Positions 15,257-16,056 of a stretch of 16,056 bases of DNA are shown in pieces. The notes below the pieces were generated by a model. That model searched no databases, was not told the DNA's origin, and was given only the letters and a program-made list of their open reading frames with translations. The DNA is from Ruminococcus sp. (GTDB taxonomy: Bacteria > Bacillota > Clostridia > Oscillospirales > Acutalibacteraceae): contig JAFOED010000054.1 in NCBI GenBank assembly GCA_017380355.1, positions 1-16,056 of the forward strand. The letters are read 5' to 3'. The translations under genes and the position numbers were made by a program. Position 1 is the stretch's first letter, and each line of letters opens with the position of its first letter.

Positions 15257-15383
15257 AGGCCCCTTGTGTAAAGGGGGCTGGCAAAAATCTTTGATTTTTG
15301 ACTGGAGGATTGTAACATTACATACAACAATCCCTCCGTCATTTTCTTGCGAAAATGCCACCTCCCTTTACACAAGGGAGGCT
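15257..15383. repeat. MITE-like imperfect inverted-repeat element (about 127 bp)
   Basis: The two ends are inverted copies of each other over about 57 bp: the left arm (15257-15315) runs from the CCCTTGTGTAAAGGG block to GGAGGATTGT, and the right arm (15324-15383) read on the other strand runs from CCCTTGTGTAAAGGGAGG to GGAGGGATTGT, with about 10 bp between. Each arm also holds local hairpins: 15260-15276, 15282-15300 (8-bp stem), 15340-15357 (7-bp stem) and 15361-15381 (8-bp stem). There is no coding capacity. The shape and the sequence of the ends fit the short palindromic elements dispersed in many gut Clostridia genomes; this rests on memory, not on a search. It lies between two convergent genes, where it may also help to end the spoVAC transcript. 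Confidence 0.8.
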
Positions 15384-15389
15384 ATGAAA

Positions 15390-15418
15390 AAAGGCTTGAC
15401 CAAATCGGTCAAGCCTTT
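15390..15418 (-). terminator. Intrinsic terminator of the small minus-strand gene pair
   Basis: A perfect 12-bp stem AAAGGCTTGACC / GGTCAAGCCTTT with a 5-nt loop. Read on the minus strand it is followed by six Ts (15392-15387). It overlaps the last codons and the TGA stop of the gene ending at 15409. Confidence 0.88.
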
Positions 15419-15627
15419 AATAACTTTTTAAGCAAATATTCTAATGCATCACTTTCAGAGGGAAAACCAATACAATCGTAATCTTTTCCGCGTTCGCGGT
15501 AAAAGACTTCCCAGCGGTGATAATTTTTCAGTACATAGTATCCATCCGCAACAGAGTTTTCAAAATGAACAATGCTTGTATCGATTTTGTTTTCCTTAAG
15601 CAAATCCACAAACTCTACATATGTCAT
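15409..15627 (-). CDS. Small acidic hypothetical protein, immunity-protein-like pattern
   Basis: A 72-residue soluble protein from ATG 15627. That ATG overlaps the TGA of the upstream gene as ATGA, which favours it over the in-frame TTG at 15642 (77 residues, no usable SD spacing). I do not recognise a named family. The core (GYYVLKNYHRWEVFYRERG followed by KDYDCIGFPSESDALEYLL) has the pattern of an aromatic-rich strand, W-x-V-x-Y-x-E-R-G, and a final helix with SE..A..YLL, which I associate with small Firmicutes proteins encoded beside polymorphic toxins (Imm-type). No toxin gene is in the window, so an immunity role is only a suggestion. It is cotranscribed with and translationally coupled to the membrane protein gene before it, and ends in its own terminator. 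Confidence 0.75.
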   Translation of the reverse strand: MTYVEFVDLLKENKIDTSIVHFENSVADGYYVLKNYHRWEVFYRERGKDYDCIGFPSESDALEYLLKKLLKA

Positions 15628-16049
15628 ATTTGAACAATCCAATCTCTTTCTTTCAGTTTTCTAAAGACTTCTTTTGCATCAGGCATTGTTATTATATAAA
15701 ACTTTCCATCGCTGGTATTTATGTTGAAATGTATATCATCACATTGGATTCTATATATGTTGCTTCTCTTTATTTCTTCCATAATATAAGGTTTTTCGTC
15801 TAACGAAATTAAAGCTATACCATCTTCACAGAAATATATGTTTGCATTTTTAATTTTACCATTATGTAGTTTGAAGTTTCCGTTAGTTTTATGGAAAACT
15901 GGAGAAAGAATTTTCTTTTCAAATTCAGCATACTTTTTGTTCATTACTTTTTCGTGAATTATAAGGAACACAAACAGCATAAGGTAAAAAAGCAAACCGC
16001 TAATAACTGCAAATAAAAATGCATCGGATTCTTCAATGTATCGTAACAC
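15624..16049 (-). CDS. Hypothetical protein with one N-terminal transmembrane helix and a soluble domain
   Basis: 141 residues from GTG 16049, but the frame stays open to the window edge (16056), so the true start may lie outside. Residues 10-32 (FLFAVISGLLFYLMLFVFLI and flanks) form one transmembrane helix, followed by the basic stretch HEKVMNKKYAEFEKK, which predicts a cytosolic C-terminal part. Residues 57-141 look like a beta-rich domain ending in an amphipathic helix (DAKEVFRKLKERDW), the general layout of bacterial PH/GRAM-like domains. This is a structural guess, not a family match. It overlaps the next gene by 4 bp (ATGA). The pair may form a small membrane-associated module of unknown function; base composition here is noticeably more AT-rich than in the housekeeping genes to the left. 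Confidence 0.75.
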   Translation of the reverse strand: MLRYIEESDAFLFAVISGLLFYLMLFVFLIIHEKVMNKKYAEFEKKILSPVFHKTNGNFKLHNGKIKNANIYFCEDGIALISLDEKPYIMEEIKRSNIYRIQCDDIHFNINTSDGKFYIITMPDAKEVFRKLKERDWIVQI

Positions 16050-16056
16050 GAAATAA

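Noticed and set aside
10059..16056. Sortase substrates (LPxTG- or NPxTN-type sorting signals) near the sortase
   Set aside because: None of the proteins encoded in the window has a C-terminal sorting motif with hydrophobic segment and basic tail.

Overview
The window looks like chromosomal DNA from an endospore-forming, low-to-moderate GC Gram-positive bacterium of the class Clostridia, probably the Ruminococcaceae/Oscillospirales group. The evidence is a Firmicutes-type RpoB/RpoC pair, a SpoVAC sporulation membrane protein, a class B sortase, a ThiI without a rhodanese domain encoded next to its own cysteine desulfurase, and a MITE-like palindromic element of a kind I associate with gut Clostridia. 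The genus is an inference, because no rRNA is present. I saw no tRNA, rRNA, CRISPR array or transposase.

Layout. Positions 1-6246 (minus strand) hold rpoC, cut by the left edge just after the bridge helix, preceded by complete rpoB. rpoB appears to be first in its transcription unit, with a near-consensus promoter and a leader of about 187 nt; rplJ/rplL are not upstream. The 447 bp between rpoB and birA carry overlapping divergent promoter candidates and two operator-like palindromes. Positions 6694-8861 (plus) are birA and a MATE transporter, overlapping by ATGA and ended by a strong terminator. Positions 9010-10014 (plus) are a membrane acyltransferase with its own promoter. A bidirectional terminator separates it from the next operon.

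Positions 14673-10059 (minus) form one tight operon behind one good promoter: cysteine desulfurase, thiI, a multidomain class B sortase, and a small protein that looks like a degenerate MoaB/CinA (molybdopterin-binding-fold) protein. The first two genes make a tRNA (and perhaps thiamine) sulfur-transfer pair. The last two are the most interesting part. The sortase has an extra N-terminal domain of about 165 residues, predicted cytosolic, that also resembles a degenerate CinA/MoaB domain and resembles the neighbouring small protein. It also has an InlB-like domain after the catalytic core. This suggests a sortase with an intracellular sensing or partner-binding module.

Positions 14813-15253 (plus) are a solitary spoVAC. 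It is followed directly by a 127-bp imperfect inverted-repeat element and then by two small, translationally coupled minus-strand genes of unknown function: a one-pass membrane protein and a small acidic protein reminiscent of immunity-type proteins. The second of the pair ends in an intrinsic terminator.
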